Assembly (NCBI GenBank): GCA_026008535.1
Contig: BRKX01000001.1
Coordinates: 40,564,317-40,628,316 of the forward strand
Length of the DNA: 64,000 nucleotides
Reading direction: 5' to 3'
Source: Perilla frutescens
Lineage: Eukaryota > Streptophyta > Magnoliopsida > Lamiales > Lamiaceae
Position numbers and translations under genes: made by a program. Position 1 is the stretch's first letter; every line of letters begins with the position of its first letter. The notes under the pieces were generated by a model. It searched no databases, had not been told where the DNA came from, and saw only the letters and a list, made by a program, of their open reading frames with translations. Positions 1 through 11,807 of this stretch are shown piece after piece.

Positions 1-354
1 GATGTCAAAACTTTGTCTATGATGATGGAAAAACTGCAAATGTACGTTAGATATACATACTGTAGTTTGCTTAAACAGATTCTTGAACTCAGAGTAAATT
101 TGATTCATGATATTCATTCAAGTATCAAAGCATTCAAGATATGCATGAAATTCAAGTATTAGAGCATTTAGACTTCAAATTTCAGAGCATTCTTTCATTT
201 TGAGCATGCTTTCATTCAAGTATCAGAGCATTCAAACTTCAAGTATCAGAGCATTATAAACATAATCAAGACTCGATTTGAGACATGATATTTGAAGAAT
301 TGCAGTATGTATTATATATTCACTTAAAGCATATTATATCCAGGCTTTTAATTT
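1..354. other. AT-rich non-coding stretch with degenerate short repeats
   Basis: No gene is seen. Between about 115 and 265 the phrase TTCAAGTATCAGAGCATT recurs about four times with variation (AAGTATCAAAGCATT, AAGTATTAGAGCATT, AAATTTCAGAGCATT). It follows the last accessory ORF and is probably the 3' untranslated part of the Sirevirus-type element. No polypurine tract or LTR start is visible before the window edge. Confidence 0.5.
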
Positions 355-2091
355 TCAAGAGTAGTTAAAACTACTAATTTGCTTCCTGAAACTGTTCCTT
401 TTCTTTCTGCTCGATTCTCCTCTTCCTTGGACTCCTTGTGTTCTCCATGCTTCTCCCTGAAGCTGATCTTCCTCCTCATGATGAATTTCTCTTTGGATCT
501 GATCCCAAAGAGTTAAGCATCCATCATCATACTGTCCATCTTCCCCCTTTTTGGCATCATCCAAAAGCTGGGATGGATCGCATAATGGTATTGACAAGTT
601 TGGCAAGAAGGTGAAGGCAGTTGCCAAATTATCATCATGGACTGAGGGAACTGAAGGAATTGGCATGGGCGAGGAGAGCCATGCATAGGCATCTTCAGTT
701 GTCATGAACTGACCTTGATCAGAGGTAAGAGAGACTTCATGCTCTCTGAAGTGCATCGAGGCTAAGTTGGTGAAGATCTCATCGGTTGAAGCGATGAGTA
801 GATCTCCAAGAAATGGTGTGCATGAAGAGTTGGCCGGTTCATTGTCGGGAAGAGGAGCATCAGCTGGTTTACTGAACTGGATTTATTTGATCATCGAATC
901 CATTATCTCTGAGAGCGTTGGTGGCGAGGAGAGTGGATGATTCATCCAATTTCTACTCCATGTTCCTTCGTTGATCCAGAAGGTGGATCCATGGGTGCGG
1001 ATGAGGTGGAACATTGTTGTCTCATCCAGTTGGAATCGCCATATGTGGTACTGGAGGTACAGTTTCAGTTGCTCGAATAGAGAGGGGTCGGTGCCCTTAA
1101 TGAGACCAAAGCAGCTGCTGAGCTGATGGTCTAAAACTGCTTCAAACTCAACCTCAATGGGGTCGCGATGGACTAAGGTTAGAGGTTGGGAGCTGGCTGA
1201 TATTGTAGGCTGATCACTCAGTCGTGAGAGAGGCTCGCTCTCAATCAGCAGTTGTCTTTCGTCAGATGAGCTGACGGGTGCTTCCAAAGGTGCCTTTCCA
1301 TGACCTGAGTCGGAAGGTCCTTGTTGACGTGATCGCTTCGGGATCTGATGACAGTAGATAGTTAGGAGCATGTCCTTTCTTCTGATTTGCTCACCAGTTG
1401 GGATGATCTCATCAAACTGGCTTAAAATGATGTGGCTTATGTGACCCATAAACCCGACCTTCTCTCGAAATGAGCCAGTTGATGGATCATATTCCGCTCG
1501 CTCTACATTTGCTCGCAGTTGAGCAAGAATGAAAGAGGCCCAGTCGGCTTTACATCCGAAATATAGAGCGGCCGTGAGATATGATTTGAGCTTGGAGAAC
1601 TTGACCGTCTCAAAGTTGCCATATAGGATATGACTGGTGATATCCAAGAGTTGGATGATCTCACTGGGCATGCTCTCCTTCAGCCTGTGTGAACAGTCAT
1701 GGTGGTGCACGTGAGGATACTTCCAAATATCCCACAGTGCGTATTTGCATGGCAGTTTCAGTTCCATTACGTCTGGGCCGTCACCGGGGAGGTGAAGGGT
1801 AGACATCATCGTATCTTTTGTCACCATGATCACTTTATTCTGAACGGTGGAGATGATGTTGTTGCCGCACATGGTTGCGTTGTGGTAGAACTCTGCAACT
1901 TGAGTAGGTATATTCATGACTGGCATTAGTGTCAAGAATGGCAGCAACCCGGTTGCCTCCAATGGCCGATAAATTCTTTGAAAGCTGTCTGCACCAAGAC
2001 GTGCATTAACAAGCTCTAGATTTAGAGTCTTATCCTTTTTCATCTTGCGCTCTAGCGATTTGACATCTACCATCTGAAATGGGGGCTTCAT
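355..2091 (-). pseudogene. Accessory (envelope-position) ORF, copy III of three
   Basis: One reading frame runs from an ATG at 2091 to a stop at 355, broken by a TAA at 883-885. It is about 578 codons long counting the break. The N-terminal half has FQRIY, LPFL, AEFYHNA and a run ending in LHLPGDG. Next come LLDITSHILYG and a KADWASFILAQL block, a Ser/Gln-rich linker, and a C-terminal module with HIWRF, HGSTFWINEGTWSRNW. The same blocks in the same order occur in copies I (5006-7622) and II (2599-4642), so the three are paralogues. The tail is acidic (HHEEED), then basic (SSRKKRNS). No transmembrane segment or signal peptide is evident. Function is unknown. The position after pol corresponds to the Sirevirus env-like ORF, but I see nothing in the sequence that proves an envelope role. 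Confidence 0.7.
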
Positions 2092-2230
2092 ATCTGCAAA
2101 GAGATGCTGTTTTTATTTAGATATGCAAGTGTGTTGAGAGGAGAGAGAGAGGGCTTGCAGGTGATCAAAGCAAGAGTGATAAAGAGTTTGCAGATGATCG
2201 GAGCCTTCATCTCCTTACACATATTTATTC
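2092..2230 (-). promoter_or_regulatory. Possible promoter/leader of accessory copy III
   Basis: Upstream of the ATG at 2091 (minus strand) there is a pyrimidine-rich CTCTCTCTCTCC run near 2138-2152 and an AATAAATAT TATA-like word near 2219-2229. The spacing is similar to that seen upstream of copy II. The evidence is sequence resemblance only. Confidence 0.3.
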
Positions 2231-2598
2231 AGCTTTGCATGCAGGAATCGAGAATACTCGATTACTTCTCTTAGCTGATCAGCTATCCGATTTGATGGAT
2301 GATTAGCTGAATTAATGATGCATGCGTTCCAGCCGTTCGATCGTGAGGTAACTTTATGATCTTGTGGCTGAGAAGAAGCAATTTGAAAAATGGGGTAGTT
2401 GCCATAAATAGCAAAATATTTTCTGCAGATCTTGCTATTTATATCTCATTAGAAAATTATATTTTCCTTTTCATCTTTGAAGAGTTGATTTAATATCAAT
2501 GCAGAGATATTAATGGCAACTTGTGAGATAGAGCCCTATTTTCAAATTGTAGCCGTTGAATATAATATAAGAAATTTCATAACCTCAACGGTAATAAT

Positions 2599-4642
2599 TT
2601 AATTATGATAAGCTTTTGAAAAATTAAAAAAAAACTTACCCGGATTCAGTTGGGATACAGTCCAACTGATTGATTGCTCAGCGGTTGGATGATCAGTTGA
2701 GTCTTGGTTCTCAGTTGTCGCTGATGAGCTGGCTGAAGCTGAAGCTGCAACTGAACTGAATTGATCAGTTGGCTTGATCAGTTGCTTGGCTTTCAGTAGA
2801 CAGTTTCCGCTTCTTGAAGGGCTTAGCTGGACTGGCTGCACTGCTTCCTTTGGAGGTAGTTTTGTTCTTTGGCAGTTCAGGCCTTGCTGTCCTCCTGGCT
2901 TGGTGAAGGTGAAGTTGGATGGCAACTGACGAGTTTTTCATCCTTTAACTAAGGGATTGTGAAGTTCCCTTTGGCGATGATCGAAACTGATCATTGTTCA
3001 TAATCAATTGTACGCCTTTTGAGCTGGTTGTGAGTAGGGAAGTGACATAGCTTTTGGATAGGAGACTTGGTGATGTGGCAGTGTCTTCATCATCACTATC
3101 ACTCTCATCAGCATGCCTTGGATTCTTCTGAGAAGCCACGGCTTCAGTATGTGAAAGATGTGGTTCTATCCTTTTGGTGACAGGTAGAGTTTGTCGTGAT
3201 GGCTCAGCTGACTGACTTGATAAATTATCAAAGTTCAGTTTTCGACAAAGCGACCCAGTTGGGCAGTTGACTGATTGATTTGCAATCCCAACTCCGTGAG
3301 GCATGATGCTGGTCTTGAATTCTGCTAGCAAGGCGGTTGCTGGAATCATGTTGACAAGCCGGTGATTCATGATGTGCTGGACTTGCACAATAGTTGGAGG
3401 AAATGGATTTGATGATCCTATCCATTTAATGCTCCAAGTTTCTTCACGTTGCCAGTAGCTCATGCCATGAAAGGCAGTTAGCAAAACGTGAGACTGGATG
3501 GACATAGAATGTCTCCAGTTATACCAGTAGAAATACCAGTGGAGTTGTTTCAACAACTCTTGATCACGTTGTGCAACGAAAGCAAAGTGAGTGAGAAGGA
3601 GATTAGTCACTTCCTTTTGTGCACCTTTGACTGCATATTCACCACTGTAGAAAGTGCGAATATTTTCTTCAGTCAGCTGGAGAGGAGGGCATGTGCTTCT
3701 GAAGTAGTCCGCTCCATAGTTTGGATGAGGGATTCCAATGAATGGAATAAGCTCATCTGGATCAGAGCAAACCTGAAAATCAACTGGTGATCCGTTCTTT
3801 GATTTTGGAGAATGAACGGCGTTGGTAGTTGAGTTGCTCGAAGTGTGGTTGCTTGTCTTTGCCTTAACTTTTCTCTTTTTCCTTAGTGACTGAAGATGAG
3901 CAGTTCCTTTCTTGGGAATCCAATCAGAGATGAGAACTGGTAGTGCTTCATCACTTGGAAGTTTCATCAGGTCTTCAAGTATTTTGCTCATTCTTAGAAC
4001 AAGTCCTACCTTGGACTCAAATTTGTTAGATTTCTTTGAGTCAGAGGCCTTGATGACTTGATGTTTGAATTGTTGAAAGACAAATTCTGCCCAGTTTGTT
4101 TGTCGCTCTTCAGCAAAGTGAATCATAAGCTTGTATCTCTCTTAGGTGAGTTGACTTAGGCTTCCAATGGCCCCGAACAACATCTTATTCGTTATGTCAA
4201 GTAGAACACCATACTCGGGCTTCAGATCAGTTTTAACTGTTGTAAAACTGAATTGCTTGTTGCAGGTGGAAGTTTTCCATTCTTTCCAGTACGCTTCTAC
4301 AGACTCCTTTAGTTCTTGAACGGATGAACCTTCTTGTGGAAGTTGGAACACTTCTGCGATTGTGCTTTCAGTGATTTGAAGTGGCCGTCCTTGAATCACT
4401 GATGACACTGTCTTTCCATCTGCAGATAATTTTGCTTGAAGCAAAAATTCACTCACCAAATTTTGTCTAAAAAACTTTGGTGATGTTTCCAGGTAGTAAA
4501 GAATTTCTGTCTTGTGAAGATTTGACAGAAGGATTGGATTGTTTGATTCATCTAGAATCAATTGAAATTTCTTCATATCAAGGAATTTATCTCTCATAAG
4601 TTGTTCTTTGAAGGAATTTGAAGATCTGGATAATTCGGCCAT
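2599..4642 (-). pseudogene. Accessory (envelope-position) ORF, copy II of three
   Basis: It starts at an ATG at 4642 (MAELSRSSNSFKEQL) and reads to a TAA at 4142-4144. It continues in the same frame from 4126 to a stop at 2945, and a further tail is readable in another frame to about 2599. The N-terminal module has RDKFLDMKKF, LVSEFLLQAKL and FQLPQEG, then LLDITNKMLFG and TNWAEFVFQQF. The C-terminal module has FRSTCPPL, TEENIR, WYFYWYNWRHS and HGMSYWQREETWSIKW, closely matching copy I (FRTACPPM, TEENIR, HGMSFWRREERWSMQW). A Lys/Arg cluster (KPFKKRKL) lies in the tail in one frame. A TATA box and CT-rich leader lie just upstream. One stop and at least one frameshift make it non-functional as a single protein. 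The role of the family is unknown to me. Confidence 0.7.
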
Positions 4643-4756
4643 CTGAGGTTGGCTGAGATTTTAGGAATTTCAAGATCTTTGAGAGAGAGAGTTTTGATTT
4701 TGTAGGAGGAGGGGGCTTTTTGAGAGGCTTGAAAGGGGAGGGCTTTTTATAAGTGT
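4643..4756 (-). promoter_or_regulatory. TATA box and CT-rich leader before accessory copy II
   Basis: On the minus strand TTATAAAAAGCC (about 4742-4753) lies roughly 100 bp upstream of the ATG at 4642. It is followed by pyrimidine-rich stretches (CCCTCCCC, CCTCCTCC, CTCTCTCTCTC). This is the arrangement of a plant pol II core promoter with a Y-patch leader, and it suggests separate transcription of the accessory ORF. Confidence 0.5.
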
Positions 4757-5005
4757 TTGGACAGGCTCATAGATCTGATGGTTGGAATGGTACTAGTCTC
4801 TGGCCTCTTTTGGTCATTGGCATTTAATGACTTTGACACCTGTCATTATCTTGCAACGGTCAAAATTTTCAAAAATAAATGTGAAGCTCGACATTTATTT
4901 GAAATCAAAAAGATAATCTTTTTATATATATCAATAAATAATTACAAACTGAATAACAAGAAGTAAACTTAGGGCTTTCTAATCAGTTTTAACTTGATCA
5001 GCCAC

Positions 5006-7622
5006 TTAGTCCTTTTTGTGATCAGTTTTCCTCCTTTTGGCAAGCGGTTCAGTGATGTCCTTTTCCTCATCCTCATCGCTGCTTGATGACTCAGTTTCAG
5101 CTGACTGGAGTCTTGGATGAGCTTGCAATCGCTGGATCTGCTCAGTGTGCAGTTTAACCTGTTGCTGCAGGGTGTGGATCAGTTCTTCATAATAAGGAGG
5201 GAGCTGGACTATTGAACTGCTTGGTTGAGCATCGAACTAAACTACTCTTGAGTCAGCTTCCTCTCCTGCTTCAGTTCCAATTAGTTCCTCGCAAGGAACT
5301 GTGTGGGATATTTTGTCCGTCTCCATAATGATGGTCTCATCATAACTTGATTCTGATGAGATCTCTGGTGCAGCAGTTTGAGCGGCAGCTTGAAGAGCTC
5401 TTTGAATTGGATCAATGTACACAGTTATTGCTAGTGTACCTTGATAGGCAGGTTGTTCATCTACTTGAGCAATCTGTCCAGCTGGCTGGTCAGACTCAGC
5501 TGGCTCTGGAGTTGACTCTTGGGGAGGAGCAGTTTGAGGTTCAGTTGGCTCCTCAGGCAGTCGAGTCTTTTCAGTCGACTTCTGTGGCTCTTCATCACTT
5601 GAAAGATCTGGTAGAATAGGAGATTTGAGCATTTCTTCAAACTCCAGATCGCTGGCTGTTCGCTCGTCAACAGCTTGCACTTCAGGGAAATCATCAAGGA
5701 GATCGATGATAATGTCATCTAGTTGAGAGGATTCTTCGAATGTTAACTGCCTAGCCACAAATGCTATGATAGTTTGCCTTGTGCTGTAAGCTGCAACAGT
5801 TTCAGCCCCTTGTTGACTGCTTTGAGCTTCTTTGTTAAACAGGTTCTGCCCCTCCCGAAGTTGTTGCTATCTAAGGTTAAGCAGTTCTTTGAGCAACCAG
5901 TGCTGTTGAACTTGAGGATTTCTCCAGTGTTGCTGTTCAGCTTGAGTTTGTAGAGGTGGCAGTCTGATGTTGGCCCAGTTGAGTAAATCATTCATCACGT
6001 CCAACAAGGTTTGTTGTTTTGGGTGTGGGTGGTTCCTTCGAATGACAAGCATTCTCTTCAAGGTAATGACTGGATTTTGCTCAGGAGTCTCCTGTCCAAC
6101 CCATTGCATGCTCCACCTTTCTTCCCTTCTCCAGAAGCTCATCCCGTGAAGAGCGGTTAGAAGAAAATGGGCTTCGGAGTTGAAGCAGTGTCTCCAAAGG
6201 TACCAGTAGACGTACCTTGATAGAGCTGCATACAGAGCAGCTGTGCCAATCACATCTTCAATAAAGTTTTCAGCTATGAACTTCTGTACTTGTTCATCAG
6301 CCCAGCTCTTGACGATTTCAGCTCTTGATAGAGCTCTTATGTTCTCTTCAGTCTCTCCCATCGGGGGGCACGCAGTTCTGAAGAAGTCGGCTCCTGTGCC
6401 CTTTGGTGGAACTCCCCTAAGAGGCACAATGTCATCTCCTTCAACTGGTGCCACATCAAACACCTTGATGTTATAAGGAGGCAGTTCTGGATGGGGTGGA
6501 GGTCCTGATTTCTTCTTCTTTCCTTTTGGTTGAGATACTGCGGGCTTCCTTTTTGATCTGTCAGGTCTTTCTTTGGCCTGAACTGGCCTGGTAGAGATCT
6601 CTTCTTCAGGTGAATCAACAGTTGATCCACATCGAACTTGTCGCAGAGGCTTAGCTTTAATTGTGGTTCCCATCATTTGGCTTATTGGGAAATTGTCGTC
6701 TGAGTCGGAGTCTTTTTGAGGTATCTCAGTAGCAATTTCCTTGCCTTTTCTTTTTGCAGGCTCCTCTGCTCTCTTTGAGAAGGCAACAGTTGGCTGACTA
6801 CTTTTGATGTTTATAGACTTTGCAGCTGGTTGCCTTCTGCTAGTTACTGGTATAAAATCTAGCTTATCGATCGTCAACATGTCAGTTTCTTCTGACATGG
6901 AGTTAAGAGTGCTCTCCAATATGCTACTTATCCTGCAGTGGTAGCACATCTTCTGATGGAACTCAGTTACTGTCCAGTGTTTTTCAACAATATCAACATA
7001 CTTCTTTATTTGCTCAAAAAAGTACTGAGCCCAGTTTACGTTGATGCTTTTGATGATTGCTGCACAGACTTTATACTTGTGGTCCGACATTTCTGAATGG
7101 CTCCCAGTCATCCCAGTAATCATTCTAGCTGCAACTGATGCTAGAACTCTGTATTCTTCTTGGAAGCAGGACATGAGTGTACTGCTTTTATAAGGATCTG
7201 CACAGTCCGCTCACTTCCAGTGACGATAGGCTTCCTCTTGATCAACTTCTACATCTTGTAATCATGTTCTAGTAGTGGGAAGTTTAAATAATCTTCCGAG
7301 CAGTTCTGGAGTTATTACCAGTTCAACTCCACGAACTTCAGTGACTATTCTGTCGTCGTATACTTTTGAGTTCAAGTAGAACTCAACTACAGCTTCAGGG
7401 TAGATCTTTGATGGATAATCTTCCGTGAAACTCTTCAATCCAGTTTTCTTTATCTTTGTGATCAGTGAGTTACAGAGAGAAGAATCTGAGCACTTTTCTC
7501 TATAAGCAACTAGATCTAGGAACTTGTCTCTGTAGAGATTCGTTTGGAATCTTTGTGAAGATTCACCAGTTCTCTTAAAAATCGAACTTTCGTCGAATAG
7601 TTGGTGTGCGTCTATCAGCTAT
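5006..7622 (-). pseudogene. Accessory (envelope-position) ORF, copy I of three (next to pol)
   Basis: Homology to copy II begins near 7600 (FQTNLYRDKFLDL against FKEQLMRDKFLDM) and runs in one frame to a TAA at 5006-5008. In-frame stops lie at 7262-7264 (TGA), about 7210 (TGA), 5867-5869 (TAG) and 5237-5239 (TAG). The start is uncertain: the aligned position near 7620 reads ATA rather than ATG, and an upstream ATG at 7795 sits directly beside a TATAAAA word. Blocks are VVEFYLNSKV and LFKLPT, then NWAQYFFEQIKK, a Lys/Arg-rich linker, a Pro-rich patch (SGPPPHPELPPY), GADFFRTACPPM, TEENIRAL, YVYWYLWRHC and HGMSFWRREERWSMQW. After these come an acidic Glu/Pro/Ser region, a short coiled-coil-like stretch (LHTEQIQRLQAH) and a basic C-terminus (LAKRRKTDHKKD). 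It is the longest copy. Function is not known. Confidence 0.7.
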
Positions 7623-8479
7623 GGAGTTTTTGAGATGAATAGTTCAGAAGGGACAATTTGGTTTTGACTGAATTTTAGAACTGAATTTTTACTTTCGTAA
7701 TTTTGCAGAACAGTTTCAAGAGATGAAGAAAGAGAAATGCTTTAATTCTTTACTGAACTTTGGATCGGTAAAAGTGAAAATGAGAATTCAGCCATCCCTT
7801 TTATAGGAGATGATGAAGTTCATCCAACGGTTGTGTCGCTTCGTATGCCCAAGTTCAACGATCGGATTAATTCAATCGACCCGTCAATTGGCCTTTCATT
7901 TCTATCCATTGGGGATAAATGAGGAGAGAGAGAGAGAAAGTTCAACGGTAATATTTGAGTGACACGTGTTTTTACCGTTTCCACTATTGAAATTTTTGAA
8001 CTTATCTTTTCTCTCTAGCAGTTTCTCCTTGGCTTGAAACTGATTACGTCATCAGTTGGCTTCGACTGTAACTGATGATCTTTTCTGTTGATCAGCTTCA
8101 ACTGAGATGTCTTCTCATCAGTTCCTGACTGGTCTTGACTGCTTGGACCTTCATTCAGCTATTTCTCAGTTCAGCTGTTTTCCTTCAGCTGGTTCTTGAA
8201 CTGATGTCTCCTTTTGAGTTGATTTCAGCTCCTATGATTTCTTCATTAGTTTGATTAATTTGCAGCTGGTATGTTCTGCATAACTGACTGGATCATCAGT
8301 TTGAGCAAATGAACTGATGATTTAGTTGAGCTGATGGGGTAGACTGCTCAGCTCCAGTTTACTTTCTCTCTACAGCTTCTTGATTTACTTCAAACTGATG
8401 ACTTATGTGTTCAACTGATAAGTTCAACGATTTTTTTTTCAGTTATGAACTACTCATGAGGAGTTTGAAGCCTTTTGGT
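7623..8479 (-). other. Spacer between pol and the accessory ORFs, rich in CAGTT/AACTG words
   Basis: I see no convincing gene. A TATAAAAGGG on the minus strand (about 7797-7806) and a CTCTCTCTCTCTC run (about 7926-7938) resemble the promoter/leader of copy II and may serve copy I. From about 8010 to 8460 the words CAGTT, AACTGA, CAGCTGA and TCAGTT recur very often, a bias shared with the rest of this element and its LTR. Confidence 0.45.
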
Positions 8480-10529
8480 TCAGTTCCTCTCTTCAGTTGG
8501 AATGGATTCTTGGCCTTTTTCTTCCAGTTGATCATCTTCATCCTGTGATGCTAGCTCAAGTAATCCTAATTGTATGCATAGCTCCATAAACCTTGCTTCA
8601 GGCAATGGTTTGGTGAAGATGTCAGCTATCTGCTTCTCAGTGTTGACATATTTGATGCATATGTCTTTCTTCTCGATGTGATCTCTGATGAAGTGATGTC
8701 TTATGCCAATGTGCTTGGTTCTTGAATGTAGAACTGGATTTTGAGATATTGTAATTGCACTATTGTTGTCATAGTAGATAGGTACTTCTTCAGTTTCGAC
8801 TTTGTAGTCCTTCAACTATTGCTTCATCCAGAGTATCTGAGCACAACAGCTTCCTGCAGCTACATATTCTGCTTCAGTTGTTGACCTGGCAACTGAGTGC
8901 TGCTTCTTGCTAAACCAGGATATCAGTTTGCTTCCTAGAAACTGACATGTTCCACTGGTGCTTTTTCTGTCGATCTTGCATCCACCAAAGTCTGAGTCTG
9001 AATAACCAGTTAGACTCAAACTGTCATCTCTGGGATACCATAGTCCAAGATTTATGGTTCCTTTGAGATGTTTGATAATCCTCTTTGCTGCTTCAAGATG
9101 ACTTTTCTTTGGGTTAGCTTGAAACCGTGCGCATAGACCGACTGAATAAGAGATGTCTGGCCGGCTAGCTGTTAAGTAAAGTAGCGACCCAATGATTCCT
9201 CTGTAATATATTTGGCTAACTGATTCTCCTTCTTCATCAAGAGTTAGCTAAACTGATGTATTCATAGGAATGTTGAGAGTTTTTCCTTTACTTACGCCAA
9301 ACTTCTTGACTAGCTCTTTAGTGTACTTGGCCTGGCTGATAAAGATCCCATCTTTCAGCTGCTTCACTTGGAGTCCTAGGAAGAATGTCATTTCTCCCAT
9401 CATGCTCATCTCAAATTCGCTTTGCATCAGTTGAGCGAATCGTGTGCATAGATCTTTGCTTTTTGATCCAAAAATTATGTCATCCACATAAATTTGAACC
9501 ATTAAGATCTCAGTTGATCATTCTATTCGGAATAAAGATCGATCAATGACTCCCTTTTGAAACCCATTTTTCAGTAAAAATGTTGTGAGAGTTTCATACC
9601 ATGCTCTAGGAGCTTGTTTCAGTCCGTAGAGGGCCTTCTTCAGTTTGAAAACTTGATCACCAATTTCAAAGCCTGGCGGTTGCTCGGCATACACGTCCTC
9701 CTTGAGCATTCCTTGAAGAAAAGCACTCTTGACATCCATTTGGTAGATTGTGAAATTGAAGTGAGCTGCATAGGCTAGGAACAGTCTGATGGCTTCCAAT
9801 CTTGCAACTGGTGCGAATGTCTCATCAAAGTCAATCCCTTCACTTTGTGAGTATCCTTTGGCTACCAGTCTAGCCTTGTTCCTCGTGATCACTCCTTGTT
9901 TATCCAGTTTGTTGCGAAAAAACCCATTTTATACCAATGACCTTCTGGGTTTTTGGTCTATCAATAAGAAACCATACGTCATTTCTTGTGAACTGATTCA
10001 GTTCTTCTTGCATGGCCATGATCCAGTCTGAATCTTCTAAGGCTTCTTTGACGTTTTCTGGTTCTGTTTGAGATATAAAGCATGTGAATAATGCATGCTC
10101 AGTTGAACTTCTGGTTTGGACTCGACTTCTTGGATCTCCAACTATCTTATCACTTGGGTGGCTTCGGAGCCATTTGGGCAAGATAGCTTCAGCTGGGTCC
10201 TCAGCTGGTTCTTCTGTGGTGACATCATCAGTTGCCCTTACATCAGTTGGTTTGGCATTTTCATCAGTTCTTTGCCCTGTTTTAGTTGTGGGGTTTATGG
10301 TCTCAGTACGATTTGTGTCTTCATTGACCAAATTATTCTCAACTGGTTTAGTACCAGTTTCATTGCCTTCTTCTAGTGAAACTTCAAGCTGCTCTAGAAC
10401 AATGTGATCCACATAGTCCTGCGAGTTCTCAGTTTCACTAGGTAGTACTTGAACTGATGTGTCTATTCTTTCTTTGTTCCTGTACTCATTAGCAAATTCA
10501 TCAAATACCACATGACATGTTATTTCCAC
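8480..10529 (-). pseudogene. Copia pol, reverse transcriptase and RNase H part (broken)
   Basis: Copies retrotransposon RNA into DNA inside the particle. Read 5' to 3' on the minus strand: an acidic IN-RT linker; DVWFLIDRP and IGIKWVF; a frameshift near 9900; RT core with ARLVAKGYSQ, FAPVARLEAIR, QMDVKSAFLQG and KKALYGLKQAPRAWY; a TGA after SLFRIE (near 9518); the catalytic YVDD box (about 9479-9490) with FFLGLQVKQ; then RNase H with GYSDSDFGG, RKSTSG, EAEYVAAG, a TAG at 8816-8818, and YYDNNSAI, RTKHIGIRHHFI, IADIFTKPL. Further breaks lie between 9020 and 9248. The YVDD aspartates and RNase H motifs survive, but the frame is broken at least four times. LTR ends and the primer site place it in the same element as gag. 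Confidence 0.85.
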
Positions 10530-10539
10530 AACAAGAGTT

Positions 10540-11760
10540 CATTTATTGAACACTCTGTAAGCTTGTGCATGAGGAGAGTTATACCCAAGAAATATTCCCT
10601 CATCAGCTTTAGCACTAAAGGCTTTTAATTGAGTCTTGCCATTGTTGTGAATATAACATTTACAGCCAAATATTTTAAAATATGAGATAGAAGGCTTACG
10701 ACCCTTATACAGCTCATAGGGTGTTTTGTTATATGCGACTACAATGGCACTTCAATTTTGAGTATGGCAAGCTGTGTTAACTGCTTCAGCCCAGTAACCT
10801 TCAGCTATGTTGGCATCAGCTATCATTGCTCGAGCTGCTTCTTTGAGTGTCTGATTACGCCGTTTGGCTACACCATTTTGTTGTGGAGTTCTTGCAGCTG
10901 AGTGTTCATGAGTGATTCCAAGCTGGTTGAGAAAGCTGATCATTTGCTGATTTACAAATTCAGTTCCATTGTCGGAGCGAATCCTTTGAACTGATCTTTC
11001 TTTTTCAGTTTGTAGCCTTCTGATCAGTGCCGTTAGCTTGTCATAAGTTTCATCTTTGCTCCTCAAGAATTCCACCTATGTATATCTTGAGAAATCATCA
11101 ACCACTACAAGAGTGAATCTTTTGCCTTTTGGGGTTTGTGGTCTAACTAGACCAAACAAATCCATATGTAGCAGTTGGAGGCAATCAGTTGTTCCTGGTG
11201 GATGACTCCTATTCTTGAAAGATGACTTCACTTGCTTCCCTTTTTGGCATGGTCCACATACGCCTGTTTTCTTATATATTTCATTGGGAAGCCCCTCAAC
11301 TAGCTCTTTCTTGGCTTGGTAGCTGATTGTTTTAAAGTTAAGGTGGTTCAGTCATCGATGCCATAGCTAGCTTGCTTCAGTTGATCCTTTTGAAAGAAAG
11401 CAGGCTTCTGAGTAGCCGGTTGACCAATCAACAATGTACATGCTGCCTCTTCTTATGCTAGTGAGAAGAATTACTCCGGTTGACTTGTCTCTTATGCTGC
11501 AGGAGTTTTTGGTGAAGTCAACTGAGTAGTCATTGTCGCACAGCTGACTGATGCTGAGTAGTTTGTGTTTTAGTCCATCCACGTGGGAGACTCCATTTAC
11601 TACAACTTTTCCCTTGACCACGAACCCTTCTCCAATGGTTTGACTTTTGGAGTTGTCTCCAAATGTGACAAGTGGACCTTTGACTTCTTCATAACCGTCG
11701 AGATCTTCTCTGTCTCCGGTCATGTGCTTGGAGCACCCACTATCTAGATATCAAATGTCT
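10540..11760 (-). pseudogene. Copia protease, GAG-pre-integrase and integrase (broken)
   Basis: The protease would cut the polyprotein, and the integrase inserts the cDNA. The aspartic-protease motif DSGCSKHMTG begins at about 11744, with a stop just before it where this family usually has Trp. LLSISQLCDNDYSVDF marks the GAG-pre-integrase region. The integrase core has HMDLFG (first catalytic Asp at 11160-11162), SDNGTEF (second Asp) and AARTPQQNGVAKRRN. In that last motif the usual catalytic Glu is Lys (10863-10865). Stops and shifts lie around 11340-11366, near 11076 and near 10752. The replaced Glu alone should abolish strand transfer. Confidence 0.85.
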
Positions 11761-11807
11761 TTGGCTTTCTTCATAGATAGGATGCTCTTGTCCTGCAAAA
11801 ACAAGGA

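Noticed and set aside
355..7795. Accessory ORFs as host genes
   Set aside because: They lie in tandem in the orientation of, and directly after, copia pol, share its word bias, and contain stops; an element-borne origin is simpler.
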